Notes: a model not told the origin generated them from the letters alone. A stretch of 5,816 nt of DNA from Pseudomonadota bacterium (GCA_023435325.1 JAEYRT010000216.1:1-5816), one strand, 5' to 3'. Positions 1 to 5,816 are shown, numbered from the stretch's first letter. Program-made: numbers and translations.

Positions 1-285
1 GTGCGCGCCTTGGGGCAGGCCAGCGATGTGCTGTTGGTGGTATCGATCTCGGGCAATGAAAGCTGCATGCTGCAAGCTGTGGAGGCTGCCCATGAGCGCG
101 ACATGATGGTGGTGGTGCTGACCGGCAATACCGGAGGGGCCTTGGCGGGGCGTGTGCGCGAAACCGATGTCTTGATCACCGTGCCCCATGAACGCCCGAT
201 GCGCGTGCGTGAGGTGCATGATCTGGTACTGCACTGCTTGTGCGATGGCGTGGATACCCAGTTGCTGGGCGAACAGGAGATGTGA
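1..285 (+). CDS. diaA: DiaA-like SIS-domain protein, 3' end only (5' truncated by window)
   Basis: This is the C-terminal 94 residues of a sugar isomerase (SIS) domain protein of the DiaA/GmhA group. Visible landmarks are the SISGNE loop (residues 15-20 of the fragment; the STSGNS-type phosphosugar-binding loop of the family), the AVEAAHERDM helix, an LTG strand end followed by a Gly-rich turn, and a C-terminal HDLVLHCLCDGVD helix typical of DiaA. The initial gtg reads as an internal Val rather than a start, since a full SIS protein is about 195 residues and the Rossmann-like N-terminal half is missing. In E. coli DiaA binds DnaA and promotes timely initiation at oriC, while GmhA isomerises sedoheptulose 7-phosphate. 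DiaA is preferred because a dolP-type gene follows directly, as in E. coli, and because of the C-terminal helix. The stop TGA shares its last base with the next start. Confidence 0.85.
   Translation: MRALGQASDVLLVVSISGNESCMLQAVEAAHERDMMVVVLTGNTGGALAGRVRETDVLITVPHERPMRVREVHDLVLHCLCDGVDTQLLGEQEM
275..279 (+). promoter_or_regulatory. Ribosome binding site of the BON lipoprotein gene
   Basis: AGGAG lies five bases before the ATG at 285, inside the last codons of the SIS-domain gene. It selects this ATG over the upstream in-frame ATG at 240, which would remove the N-terminal position of the signal peptide. Together with the TGATG stop/start overlap it points to translational coupling. Confidence 0.75.
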
Positions 286-947
286 TGACACAACAATGGC
301 GTCGAACAGGTCGGGCTGTGGTGGTTGCCGGCATGCTGGTGGGGAGTTTGGCAGGCTGCGTGCCTTTGATCGTCGGTGGTGGTGCTGTCACCACGGCTTT
401 GGTGGCCTCTGACCGTCGTACCACGGGCATGTACCTGGAAGACGAGCGCATCGAGCAGAAATCTGCAGCGCAACTGCGCACTGTGCTCAAGGAAGGCGCG
501 CGCGCCAGTGTGACCAGCTTCAATCGTTTGGCACTGATCACTGGAGAGGTGCGAACCGAGGCCGAAAAGGCTGAAATCGGGCGTGCGGTGGCCAGTATTG
601 AGAATGTGCGCAGTGTGATCAATGAAGTGGAAATCGTGCCTTTCGTGTCTTCCATCACGCAGCGTGGGCGCGATACCTTGCTCACCAGTCAGGTCAAGGC
701 CAGCCTGATCGATGCCAAGGACATCCAGGCCCATGCGATCAAGGTGGTGACGGAGTTGAATGTGGTCTATCTGATGGGCATCGTCACGCCCCGCGAAGCC
801 AAGCGTTCGGCCGAAATCGCACGCGGTGTGAACAATGTGCGCAAGGTGGTGCGTGTGTTTGAAAACATCTCGGAAGAAGAGCTGGCCAGCTACCCAGGAC
901 AGACGCCCCAAGCACCTGTCGTACAAGATCCGGCTGCTCGAAATTAA
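285..947 (+). CDS. dolP: Two-BON-domain outer-membrane lipoprotein, DolP (YraP)-like
   Basis: A 220-residue lipoprotein. A basic N-terminus (W5-R6-R7, R10) is followed by a hydrophobic stretch (residues 11-23) and a lipobox L22-A23-G24-C25, so C25 should be lipidated after signal peptidase II cleavage. Position +2 is Val, not Asp, which fits Lol-dependent sorting to the outer membrane. BON domain 1 spans about residues 50-118 (core LALITGEV, then a helix and NVRSVINEVEI). BON domain 2 spans about 126-194 (core NVVYLMGIVT, then NNVRKVVRVFE). A Pro/Gln-rich tail ends the protein. Double-BON lipoproteins of this size are the DolP family; in E. coli DolP binds anionic phospholipid, supports envelope integrity and lies directly downstream of diaA, as here. 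The start at 285 gives a proper signal peptide and has a good Shine-Dalgarno. An OsmY-type protein is the alternative, but OsmY is periplasmic and lacks a lipobox. Confidence 0.87.
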   Translation: MTQQWRRTGRAVVVAGMLVGSLAGCVPLIVGGGAVTTALVASDRRTTGMYLEDERIEQKSAAQLRTVLKEGARASVTSFNRLALITGEVRTEAEKAEIGRAVASIENVRSVINEVEIVPFVSSITQRGRDTLLTSQVKASLIDAKDIQAHAIKVVTELNVVYLMGIVTPREAKRSAEIARGVNNVRKVVRVFENISEEELASYPGQTPQAPVVQDPAARN

Positions 948-951
948 GCCA

Positions 952-1005
952 GGCAGCTGCCCGGCACTTGCTCACAGAATGCGAAAGTGCTCGGTGCCTG
1001 CTGCC
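952..1005. terminator. Imperfect hairpin between convergent dolP and pilU (weak candidate)
   Basis: GCACTT (964-969) pairs with AAGTGC (985-990), extended by a G-T pair (963/991). An outer arm GGCAGC (952-957) pairs with GCTGCC (1000-1005), with an internal loop between the arms. The structure begins 5 bases after the dolP stop and overlaps the last codons of pilU. Neither strand has a U-tract after it, so it is not a classical intrinsic terminator. It may be chance within GC-rich coding sequence. Confidence 0.2.
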
Positions 1006-2108
1006 AGGTCGGTATTGGACGCGCGCTGGCTGTGCAGCTTGATTTGCAATCGCAAATCGTTGACGGAATCCGCATTGCGCAGCGCATCCTCATACATCAC
1101 GGCACCGCTTTCATAAAGGTCGAACAACGACTGGTCGAATGTCTGCATTCCCAGGTTGCGGCTTTTCTTCATGATTTCCTTGATCTCCACGATATCGCCT
1201 TTGGCGATCAGGTCCGAGATCAGCGGCGTATGAAGCAGGATCTCCATGGCAGCAATACGCCCTGCGCCGTCCTGTTTGGGCAACAGGCGTTGTGAAATCA
1301 TGGCCCGCAGATTGAGCGACAAGTCCATCAGCAGCTGCTCGCGGCGCTCCTCAGGGAAAAAGTTGACGATGCGGTCGATGGCCTGATTCGCATTGTTGGC
1401 GTGCAAGGTGGCCAGACAAAGATGCCCTGTTTCCGAAAAGTTGATGGCATGTTCCATGGCTTCACGGTCCCGGATCTCCCCCATCAAGATCACATCGGGT
1501 GCCTGCCGCAATGTGTTTTTGAGCGCAGCCTCCCAACTGTCAGTATCCAGCCCCACTTCACGCTGCGTGATGATGCAGTTCTTGTGCGGATGCACGAACT
1601 CGATGGGGTCTTCGATCGTGATGATGTGCCCTTCGGAATGCTCGTTGCGCCAGTCCACCATGGCAGCCAGGGACGTCGATTTGCCGGAGCCGGTGGAACC
1701 CACAAAGATGCACAGGCCGCGCTTGGTCATGGCCACTTCCTTGAGCACCGGGGGGAGCCCCATGCCGTCAATGCTCGGGATGGTCGCCGGGATGGTGCGC
1801 AACACCATGCCGACCCGGCCCTGCTGCAAAAAGGTGTTCACGCGGAAACGGCCAATACCCGCTGGCGAAATCGCGAAATTGCACTCCTTGGTACGTTCGA
1901 ATTCAGCAATTTGCTTGTCGCTCATGATGGAGCGTGTCAACGCCAGTGTGTGTGCGGCCACCAGAGGCTGCTCCATGAGCCGCGTCACCTTGCCATCCAC
2001 TTTGATGGCTGGTGGGAAATCCGCAGTAATGAATAAATCGCTGCCCTTGCGGGCCACCATCAGCTTGAGCAGATCGCTGATGTATTTGCTGGCCTGTTCA
2101 CGTTCCAT
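972..2108 (-). CDS. pilU: Type IV pilus retraction ATPase PilU (PilT paralogue)
   Basis: A 378-residue cytoplasmic secretion ATPase of the PilT/PilU group. It has an N-terminal PAS-like domain (about residues 5-100, with GSDLFIT and the CNFAI..GRFRVN strand pair) and a RecA-like C-terminal domain. Motifs in order are Walker A GSTGSGKST (137-145), the Asp box TIEDPIEF (164-171), Walker B DVILMGEIRD (205-214) and the His box TGHLCLATLHA (227-237). The features that separate PilU from PilT are the MVDWRNE segment, HPHKNCIITQREVGLD, and a longer C-terminus (SVNDLRLQIKLHSQ) beyond the PilT end. PilU hexamers aid PilT in powering retraction and need PilT for function in several species. The length is normal. 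The ATG at 2108 lies 24 bases after the pilT stop with only a weak GAAGA-like Shine-Dalgarno (2117-2121), so expression likely depends on the pilT transcript. Confidence 0.96.
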   Translation of the reverse strand: MEREQASKYISDLLKLMVARKGSDLFITADFPPAIKVDGKVTRLMEQPLVAAHTLALTRSIMSDKQIAEFERTKECNFAISPAGIGRFRVNTFLQQGRVGMVLRTIPATIPSIDGMGLPPVLKEVAMTKRGLCIFVGSTGSGKSTSLAAMVDWRNEHSEGHIITIEDPIEFVHPHKNCIITQREVGLDTDSWEAALKNTLRQAPDVILMGEIRDREAMEHAINFSETGHLCLATLHANNANQAIDRIVNFFPEERREQLLMDLSLNLRAMISQRLLPKQDGAGRIAAMEILLHTPLISDLIAKGDIVEIKEIMKKSRNLGMQTFDQSLFDLYESGAVMYEDALRNADSVNDLRLQIKLHSQRASNTDLAAGTEHFRIL

Positions 2109-2132
2109 CGTTGCAGTCTTCGACGTGGGTGG

Positions 2133-3176
2133 TTAAATCAGAAAGTTCTCGGGAGACTTGGCCTTGCTGCGGGCTTCTGCCGCGCTGATGGCATTGCGAC
2201 GCACAAGTTCGCTCAAGCATTGGTCCAGCGTCTGCATGCCTGCGCTGGCGCCGGTTTGCATCGCCGAATACATCTGCGGGACTTTGTTTTCGCGGATCAG
2301 GTTGCGGATGGCAGGCGTGGCAATCATGATTTCGTGGGCCGCGACACGGCCGCTGCCGTCTTTGCTTTTGCAAAGTGTCTGCGAGATCACGGCCTGCAGC
2401 GACTCGGACAGCATGGTACGCGCCAGGTTCTTTTCTTCTGCCGGAAAGACGTCGATGATGCGGTCGATGGTCTTGGCCGCGCTAGCGGTATGCAAGGTGC
2501 CCAGTACCAGATGCCCGGTTTCGGCGGCAGTCATGGCCAGGCGGATGGTCTCCAGGTCGCGCATCTCTCCCACCATGATGCAGTCCGGATCTTCACGCAG
2601 GGCCGAACGCAGCGCCGCAGCAAAAGAGTGTGTCATCAACCCGACCTCGCGCTGGTTGATCAGGCTCTTGCGGGATGCATGCAAAAACTCAATCGGTTCC
2701 TCCACCGTCAGAATATGGCTGTGCGTGTGGGTGTTGATGTGATCCAGCAGGGCGGCCAGGGTTGTGGATTTGCCCGAGCCAGTGGGGCCGGTCACCAGCA
2801 CCAGTCCTTTGTTCTTGAGCGCCAGATCGCCAAAGACCCGGGGAGCGGCGAGCTCTTCCAGCGACATCACCTTGCTGGGGATGGTGCGGAACACCGCGGC
2901 TGCGCCCCGGTATTGATTGAAGGCATTGACCCGGAACCGGGCCAGACCCGGTATCTCGAAAGAGAAGTCGACTTCTAGGTTTTGCTCGTAGGCCTTGCGC
3001 TGGGCATCATTCATGATGTCATACACCATGGCATGCACGGTTTTGTGATCGAGCGCATCCAGGTGAATGCGCCTGACATCGCCATGCACCCGGATCATTG
3101 GAGGCAACCCTGCGGACAAGTGCAAATCCGAAGCTTTGTTTTTGACACTGAATGCCAGCAAGGTGGTGATGTCCAC
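2133..3176 (-). CDS. pilT: Type IV pilus retraction ATPase PilT (GTG start)
   Basis: A 347-residue hexameric ATPase that drives pilin depolymerisation at the inner-membrane base of the pilus. An N-terminal PAS-like domain (about 1-100, with NKASDLHLSAGLPPMIRV) precedes a RecA-like domain with Walker A GPTGSGKST (130-138, K136), Asp box (155-164), Walker B IMVGEMRD (200-207, E204), His box ETGHLVLGTLHT (219-230) and the retraction motif AIRNLIRE (289-296). K136, E163 and E204 fall at the same positions as in P. aeruginosa PilT. The start is GTG at 3176: it gives the family-typical N-terminus (DITTLLAFSVKNKASDLHL) and has a strong Shine-Dalgarno. The frame stays open to 3578, but that extension runs antisense to yggS and matches nothing in the family. 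One oddity is the Asp box, which reads TVEEPIEF where TIEDPIEF is usual (Asp to Glu at residue 160). It forms an operon with pilU. Confidence 0.97.
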   Translation of the reverse strand: MDITTLLAFSVKNKASDLHLSAGLPPMIRVHGDVRRIHLDALDHKTVHAMVYDIMNDAQRKAYEQNLEVDFSFEIPGLARFRVNAFNQYRGAAAVFRTIPSKVMSLEELAAPRVFGDLALKNKGLVLVTGPTGSGKSTTLAALLDHINTHTHSHILTVEEPIEFLHASRKSLINQREVGLMTHSFAAALRSALREDPDCIMVGEMRDLETIRLAMTAAETGHLVLGTLHTASAAKTIDRIIDVFPAEEKNLARTMLSESLQAVISQTLCKSKDGSGRVAAHEIMIATPAIRNLIRENKVPQMYSAMQTGASAGMQTLDQCLSELVRRNAISAAEARSKAKSPENFLI

Positions 3177-3272
3177 AGCAAAATCTCCCTCTTTTCCTGC
3201 CCCTGTGCTGCTGCACTTCTTTGGAGTCGATGCGTAGGTATGGTGGTTGGATTTGATACGCTTGCAACGATT
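3177..3272. promoter_or_regulatory. Divergent pilT / yggS intergenic region
   Basis: These 96 bases separate the pilT GTG from the yggS ATG and must hold the pilT-pilU promoter unless it lies inside yggS; the yggS promoter may lie here or within pilT. On the minus strand a TTGCAA (3268-3263) could be a -35, but the matching -10 (around CATACC) is poor. On the plus strand I see no paired -35/-10 hexamers. If the yggS start is really the in-frame ATG at 3240, the gap shrinks to 63 bases. Confidence 0.4.
3185..3190 (-). promoter_or_regulatory. Ribosome binding site of pilT
   Basis: On the minus strand AGGGAG lies eight bases before the GTG at 3176. It is the best Shine-Dalgarno in this part of the window and is the main sequence reason, besides family alignment, for choosing GTG as the pilT start. 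Confidence 0.75.
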
Positions 3273-3992
3273 ATGACCACGATTGCCCACCAGCTTCACC
3301 GCGTTCACGAACAGATTGCCATTGCCTGCCAGCAATGCCATAGACAGCCTGCCGATGTGGCGCTGCTGGCTGTCTCCAAGACCTTTCCTGCCCAGGCCGT
3401 CAGGGAAGCGGCTTTGGCGGGACAGCGTGCTTTTGGGGAGAACTACATACAGGAAGGCGTGGACAAAATCGCTGCCGTGCGCGCGATGACAGATCTGCCA
3501 GCCTTGCAGTGGCATTGCATCGGCCCTGTCCAGAGCAACAAGACCAAGCTGGTGGCACAGCACTTTGACTGGGTGCACACCGTGGACCGAGACAAGATTG
3601 CCCAGCGCCTGAATGACCAGCGCCCAGCTGAATTACCAGCACTGCAGGTGTGCATTCAAGTGAATGTGGACGGCGGGGAAACCAAGTCTGGTTGCGCGCC
3701 AGAAGATGCGCTGGCGCTGGCGCAGTTGGTGGCGCAGCTACCCCGTTTGCAGCTGCGCGGCGTGATGAGTATTCCGGACCCACAGCCCAGCGATGAGGCC
3801 ATGCTGCACATCCACCAAAAAGTGGTGCAGGTGTTTGAGCGCATTCGCGCATCCGGCATCAGTGGCTTAGAGCACTTTGACACCATCAGCTTGGGCATGA
3901 CGGCCGATATGCACACCGCCATTGCCGCTGGCAGCACCATGGTGCGCGTGGGCAGTGGCATTTTTGGTGCGCGCAGTTATGCGCAGGAGTGA
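3273..3992 (+). CDS. yggS: PLP homeostasis protein YggS/PipY/PLPBP family
   Basis: A 239-residue single-domain protein with the alanine-racemase-like TIM-barrel fold. It binds pyridoxal 5'-phosphate but has no established enzymatic reaction; in E. coli it affects vitamin B6 and amino/keto acid pools. The PLP lysine sits in LLAVSKTF at K36, the same number as in E. coli YggS. Other signatures are AFGENYIQE (53-61), HCIGPVQSNK (81-90; usually HFIGxLQxNK), QVNVDGGETKSG (129-140), ISLGMTADM (205-213) and the phosphate-binding end VRVGSGIFGAR (224-234). The length is normal. The frame is open upstream to 2982, but that part is antisense to pilT. ATG 3273 gives the family-typical N-terminus yet lacks a visible Shine-Dalgarno; in-frame ATG 3240 would add 11 residues, with GGAG at 3223-3226 rather far away. 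Its divergence from pilT matches Pseudomonas (PA0394/pilT). The partner gene proC, often next to yggS, is absent here. Confidence 0.95.
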   Translation: MTTIAHQLHRVHEQIAIACQQCHRQPADVALLAVSKTFPAQAVREAALAGQRAFGENYIQEGVDKIAAVRAMTDLPALQWHCIGPVQSNKTKLVAQHFDWVHTVDRDKIAQRLNDQRPAELPALQVCIQVNVDGGETKSGCAPEDALALAQLVAQLPRLQLRGVMSIPDPQPSDEAMLHIHQKVVQVFERIRASGISGLEHFDTISLGMTADMHTAIAAGSTMVRVGSGIFGARSYAQE

Positions 3993-4001
3993 TAGCAGTG
4001 C

Positions 4002-5264
4002 TTACGGTTTGCGAGGGCGTTTCATCTCGCAATCAGTCGGTAACTCTATCTTTTGATAGTCATATACCGCATCGGTGCGGAAGCCATAGTTTGTCCCTTC
4101 CCAGCCTTGGAGTACGTTTTTCCCGTCTACCGGCGCGATGGTGTTCACCACTTGCGGCAGTAGTAACTGGTGATCTTTGGCACGCATGTGCACAGGGCCA
4201 AATACGGTTTCCATCTTCAGATCTTCCAGCGCATACGCCACTTTGACTGCATCAGTAGATTTCGCTTTTTCCATAGCTTTAGCCAGCATGCGTGGCACCA
4301 AATCCATGCGTGGGGATAAGAAATCTTCGCCCATTTTGGCTTTGTATTGCTGGGCCAGTTGCTCTACTTGTGGGCGATCTGCTTGGCCTGGGTGCCACTC
4401 TGCTACCCAAGTCACTGCACCAGTTTTGGATTGAGAGATGGCTAATACAGTGCCGGGCATTCCGCCTGCGCTGTGGTTGAAGTAACGCAACGGGTAGCCG
4501 GCATCACCTGCAGCTTTCAACAGTAGCGTTAAGTCTTGCCCCCAATTGCCAGTGACTACGCTATCCGTGCCTTCTGCCTTCATTTTGGAGACATAAGGGG
4601 CGAAATCTTTCACGCGACCCATGGGGTGTAGTGTTTCACCTGTGAAACGGATGTCTGGACGTGCTTGACCAATCATTTGCTTGCCATAAGCGGCCCATTG
4701 GTGGCCGTGGGCATAGTCTTGGTTGAACAGGTAGACGTTGCGAATCTCTGGCTGCGTTTGGATATAGCTGGCAATAGCGCGCATGCGCATGGCTGTATTG
4801 GCATCAAACATAAAGTGCCAGAAGCTGCAGCTTTTTCCAGTTAATTCTGGGTCAATAGAAGAGTGGTTAAACACCAGTAATTCTTTGCCTGGATTGCGCT
4901 GGTTATGTCGCGCTGCAGATTGAACCAAAGCAGAGACAACGGATGAGCCAGAGCCGCCGGTGATCACCGCTTTGACACCTTGGTCAATTGCAGCCTGTAG
5001 CGCACTTTGGCTCTCCTGTGCAGATAGTTTGCTGTCGAATTCCAGCAATTCAAGTTTGCTGCCATTGAACAGGCCGCCGTTTGCGTTGATGTCATCGACC
5101 GCGAACTTGATGTGCTTGCGCATGATTTCACCGACATTCGCAAAAGGCCCAGACAACGGATCGATAAAAGCAATTTTTATTGGCTCTGCTGCATGGGCGG
5201 CAGTACCTGCCATGCTGAGCGTGATGGCTGTAGCGGTTGATACGGCAGAAAAGCGAAACTTCAT
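4002..5264 (-). CDS. Periplasmic substrate-binding protein, branched-chain amino acid (LivJ-like) ABC transporter family
   Basis: A 420-residue secreted binding protein. A Sec signal peptide covers residues 1-25 (K2, R4, hydrophobic 11-23, cleavage site A23-H24-A25 before AEPIKIAF). The mature part is a Peripla_BP_6 / type I periplasmic-binding fold of about 28-375, with the family start IKIAFIDPLSGPFANVG, the strand AVITGGSGSSVVSAL (99-113, the usual ligand-contacting loop), VYLFNQDYAHGH (177-188) and DFAPYVSKMKAEGTDSV (220-236). Two Cys in the mature protein (C146, C412) could form a disulfide. Members take up leucine-type amino acids, but many relatives bind amides, aromatic acids or other organic acids, so the ligand is open. 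The ATG at 5264 has a good Shine-Dalgarno. It directly follows a TetR gene, and no permease or ATPase gene lies within the window. Sampled lines have about 45-55% GC, below the neighbours. Confidence 0.92.
   Translation of the reverse strand: MKFRFSAVSTATAITLSMAGTAAHAAEPIKIAFIDPLSGPFANVGEIMRKHIKFAVDDINANGGLFNGSKLELLEFDSKLSAQESQSALQAAIDQGVKAVITGGSGSSVVSALVQSAARHNQRNPGKELLVFNHSSIDPELTGKSCSFWHFMFDANTAMRMRAIASYIQTQPEIRNVYLFNQDYAHGHQWAAYGKQMIGQARPDIRFTGETLHPMGRVKDFAPYVSKMKAEGTDSVVTGNWGQDLTLLLKAAGDAGYPLRYFNHSAGGMPGTVLAISQSKTGAVTWVAEWHPGQADRPQVEQLAQQYKAKMGEDFLSPRMDLVPRMLAKAMEKAKSTDAVKVAYALEDLKMETVFGPVHMRAKDHQLLLPQVVNTIAPVDGKNVLQGWEGTNYGFRTDAVYDYQKIELPTDCEMKRPRKP
4009..4032. terminator. Hairpin just downstream of yggS, inside the 3' end of the binding-protein gene (weak candidate)
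   Basis: TTGCGAG (4009-4015) and CTCGCAA (4026-4032) form a perfect 7-bp stem with a 10-base loop. It starts 17 bases after the yggS stop, so it could slow or end yggS transcription, but no run of T follows on the plus strand. It lies within the C-terminal codons of the opposing gene and may be chance. Confidence 0.25.
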
Positions 5265-5270
5265 GCGTGT

Positions 5271-5275
5271 CTCCT
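5271..5275 (-). promoter_or_regulatory. Ribosome binding site of the binding-protein gene, overlapping the regulator's stop codon
   Basis: AGGAG on the minus strand is six bases from the ATG at 5264. The regulator's TAG stop (5276-5274) supplies its first two bases (TAG GAG), so ribosomes ending the regulator stop on this site. This supports the start choice and suggests translational coupling. Confidence 0.8.
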
Positions 5276-5816
5276 AGGGTTGAGGTGCTGCGTCGTCTGC
5301 ACGCAGCGGCTGAGATCTCTTGCGGATCTTTGGTTTGGCGGGCGCAGCATTGGTGAGAGAGGGGAGCTGCATTCCTAAAACACGGGTGGCCAGCGTGGTC
5401 AGCTCTTGCACCATTGCAGCAGCATTTAGACGGCCATTGGGGCGATACCAGTGGTAAAGAAAGCCGGGGATGCTGCAGGCGGCTTGCGCGGTGATGCGTG
5501 TTTCCTTGAAATCAAAAGCTCCGCTGCTGCGACCTTCATCCAGCAAGGCACACAGCTGGCGGTAAAAGCGCCGAGCCATGGCATTAGAGGCTTTGCGGTA
5601 TTTGACGCTGAAGGCTTGTGGTTCACGGTAGGGGAAAAATGCTGCCGGGTAATGGGCAATAGTGGCAGCAATCAAGCGCTGCAAGCCATCTACCGCTTTT
5701 TCATGGGCGGGGCGCTGGTCGTCAGCGGCAAAGTCCAGCACCGTAAAACATGCTTCGGTGGGGGGCCAGCACAGCGTTTCAAAAATCTCTTGTTTGTTGC
5801 GGAAGTAGTAATACAC
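5274..5816 (-). CDS. TetR/AcrR-family transcriptional regulator, N-terminus outside window
   Basis: The C-terminal 180 residues of a TetR-type repressor; the reading frame runs through the window end. The fragment begins VYYYFRNKQEIFE, the well-known end of the TetR helix-turn-helix (LYYYFxNKxEI), so only about 30-45 DNA-binding residues are missing and the gtg at the edge is an internal Val, not a start. The rest is the helical ligand/dimer domain. Its end, GFLYHWYRPNGRL (118-130) followed by AAMVQELTTLATRVLG, resembles C-terminal domains of KstR2/FadR-type TetR proteins that sense acyl-CoA-like ligands; this is resemblance only. A basic, Pro/Ala-rich tail (about 156-180) looks disordered. 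It lies 9 bases upstream of the binding-protein gene on the same strand, so it probably co-regulates itself and that transporter. The operator would be upstream, beyond the window. Confidence 0.9.
   Translation of the reverse strand: MYYYFRNKQEIFETLCWPPTEACFTVLDFAADDQRPAHEKAVDGLQRLIAATIAHYPAAFFPYREPQAFSVKYRKASNAMARRFYRQLCALLDEGRSSGAFDFKETRITAQAACSIPGFLYHWYRPNGRLNAAAMVQELTTLATRVLGMQLPSLTNAAPAKPKIRKRSQPLRADDAAPQP

Noticed and set aside
176..685. Minus-strand 169-residue frame across the diaA/dolP junction
   Set aside because: It is opposite two recognisable genes, and its Arg/Pro/Ser/Thr-rich composition is typical of a shadow frame.
1193..1208. Inverted repeat ATCGCC-TTT-GGCGAT inside pilU
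   Set aside because: It encodes the conserved AKGDI segment of pilU; a short stem in coding sequence with no neighbouring feature is most simply chance.
1393..2136. Long open frames on the plus strand across pilU (also 1401-2036)
   Set aside because: They are shadows of pilU caused by GC-rich codon structure; their translations show no recognisable domain and pilU is unambiguous.
2158..2978. Long open frames on the plus strand across pilT
   Set aside because: They are antisense shadows of an unambiguous pilT; no domain or signal is seen in the translations.
972..3176. pilT and pilU as a recent tandem duplication
   Set aside because: The two share motifs but differ throughout and each matches its own orthologue family, so the duplication is ancient.
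2982..3272. Upstream extension of the yggS reading frame
   Set aside because: It is antisense to the pilT N-terminal region and adds residues absent from YggS proteins, which are about 230-240 residues long.
3177..3578. Upstream extension of the pilT reading frame (134 extra residues)
   Set aside because: It runs antisense through yggS, lacks family similarity, and PilT has a normal length with the GTG at 3176, which has a strong Shine-Dalgarno.
1..5816. CRISPR arrays, insertion sequences, tRNA or rRNA genes, att sites, riboswitches
   Set aside because: Reading both strands, I saw no regular direct repeats, transposase motifs, tRNA-like cloverleaf, or long structured leader; intergenic space is under 100 bases everywhere.

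Overview
The window looks like ordinary chromosomal DNA from a betaproteobacterium of the order Burkholderiales, most likely a Comamonadaceae member (Comamonas/Acidovorax-like). This rests on how closely PilT, PilU, YggS and DiaA match what I remember of those families, on gene order, and on roughly 57-63% GC in most sampled lines. The assignment is by recognition, not by a database search.

Layout. (1) Positions 1-947, plus strand: the 3' end of a SIS-domain gene (diaA-like) overlaps by one base the start of a complete two-BON-domain outer-membrane lipoprotein gene (dolP-like). E. coli has the same diaA-dolP order. (2) Positions 972-3176, minus strand: pilT followed by pilU, the two hexameric retraction ATPases of the type IV pilus, 24 bases apart and almost certainly one operon. 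pilT starts with GTG. (3) Positions 3273-3992, plus strand: yggS, a PLP-binding homeostasis protein, divergent from pilT across a 96-base gap. The same pilT/yggS arrangement is known in Pseudomonas. (4) Positions 4002-5816, minus strand: a TetR-family regulator, cut by the window end, followed after 9 bases by a periplasmic substrate-binding protein of the branched-chain amino acid (LivJ-like) ABC type. No permease or ATPase gene for it lies in the window.

How the genes relate. PilT and PilU work together in pilus retraction (twitching, adhesion, DNA uptake). DolP and DiaA share an operon but act separately, in envelope integrity and replication initiation. The regulator and binding protein form a likely co-transcribed uptake unit whose substrate cannot be read from the sequence. 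Two convergent pairs (dolP/pilU and yggS/binding protein) have gaps of only 24 and 9 bases without a canonical intrinsic terminator, so their transcripts probably overlap at the 3' ends.

There is no sign of a mobile element, CRISPR array, RNA gene or phage, and I find no convincing undescribed system. The points most worth a second look are the Asp-to-Glu change in the PilT Asp box, the lower GC of the binding-protein gene where the conserved pilU-pilT-yggS block ends, and the tight coupling of regulator and binding protein through a stop codon inside the Shine-Dalgarno sequence. No stretch above 100 bases is without a gene.
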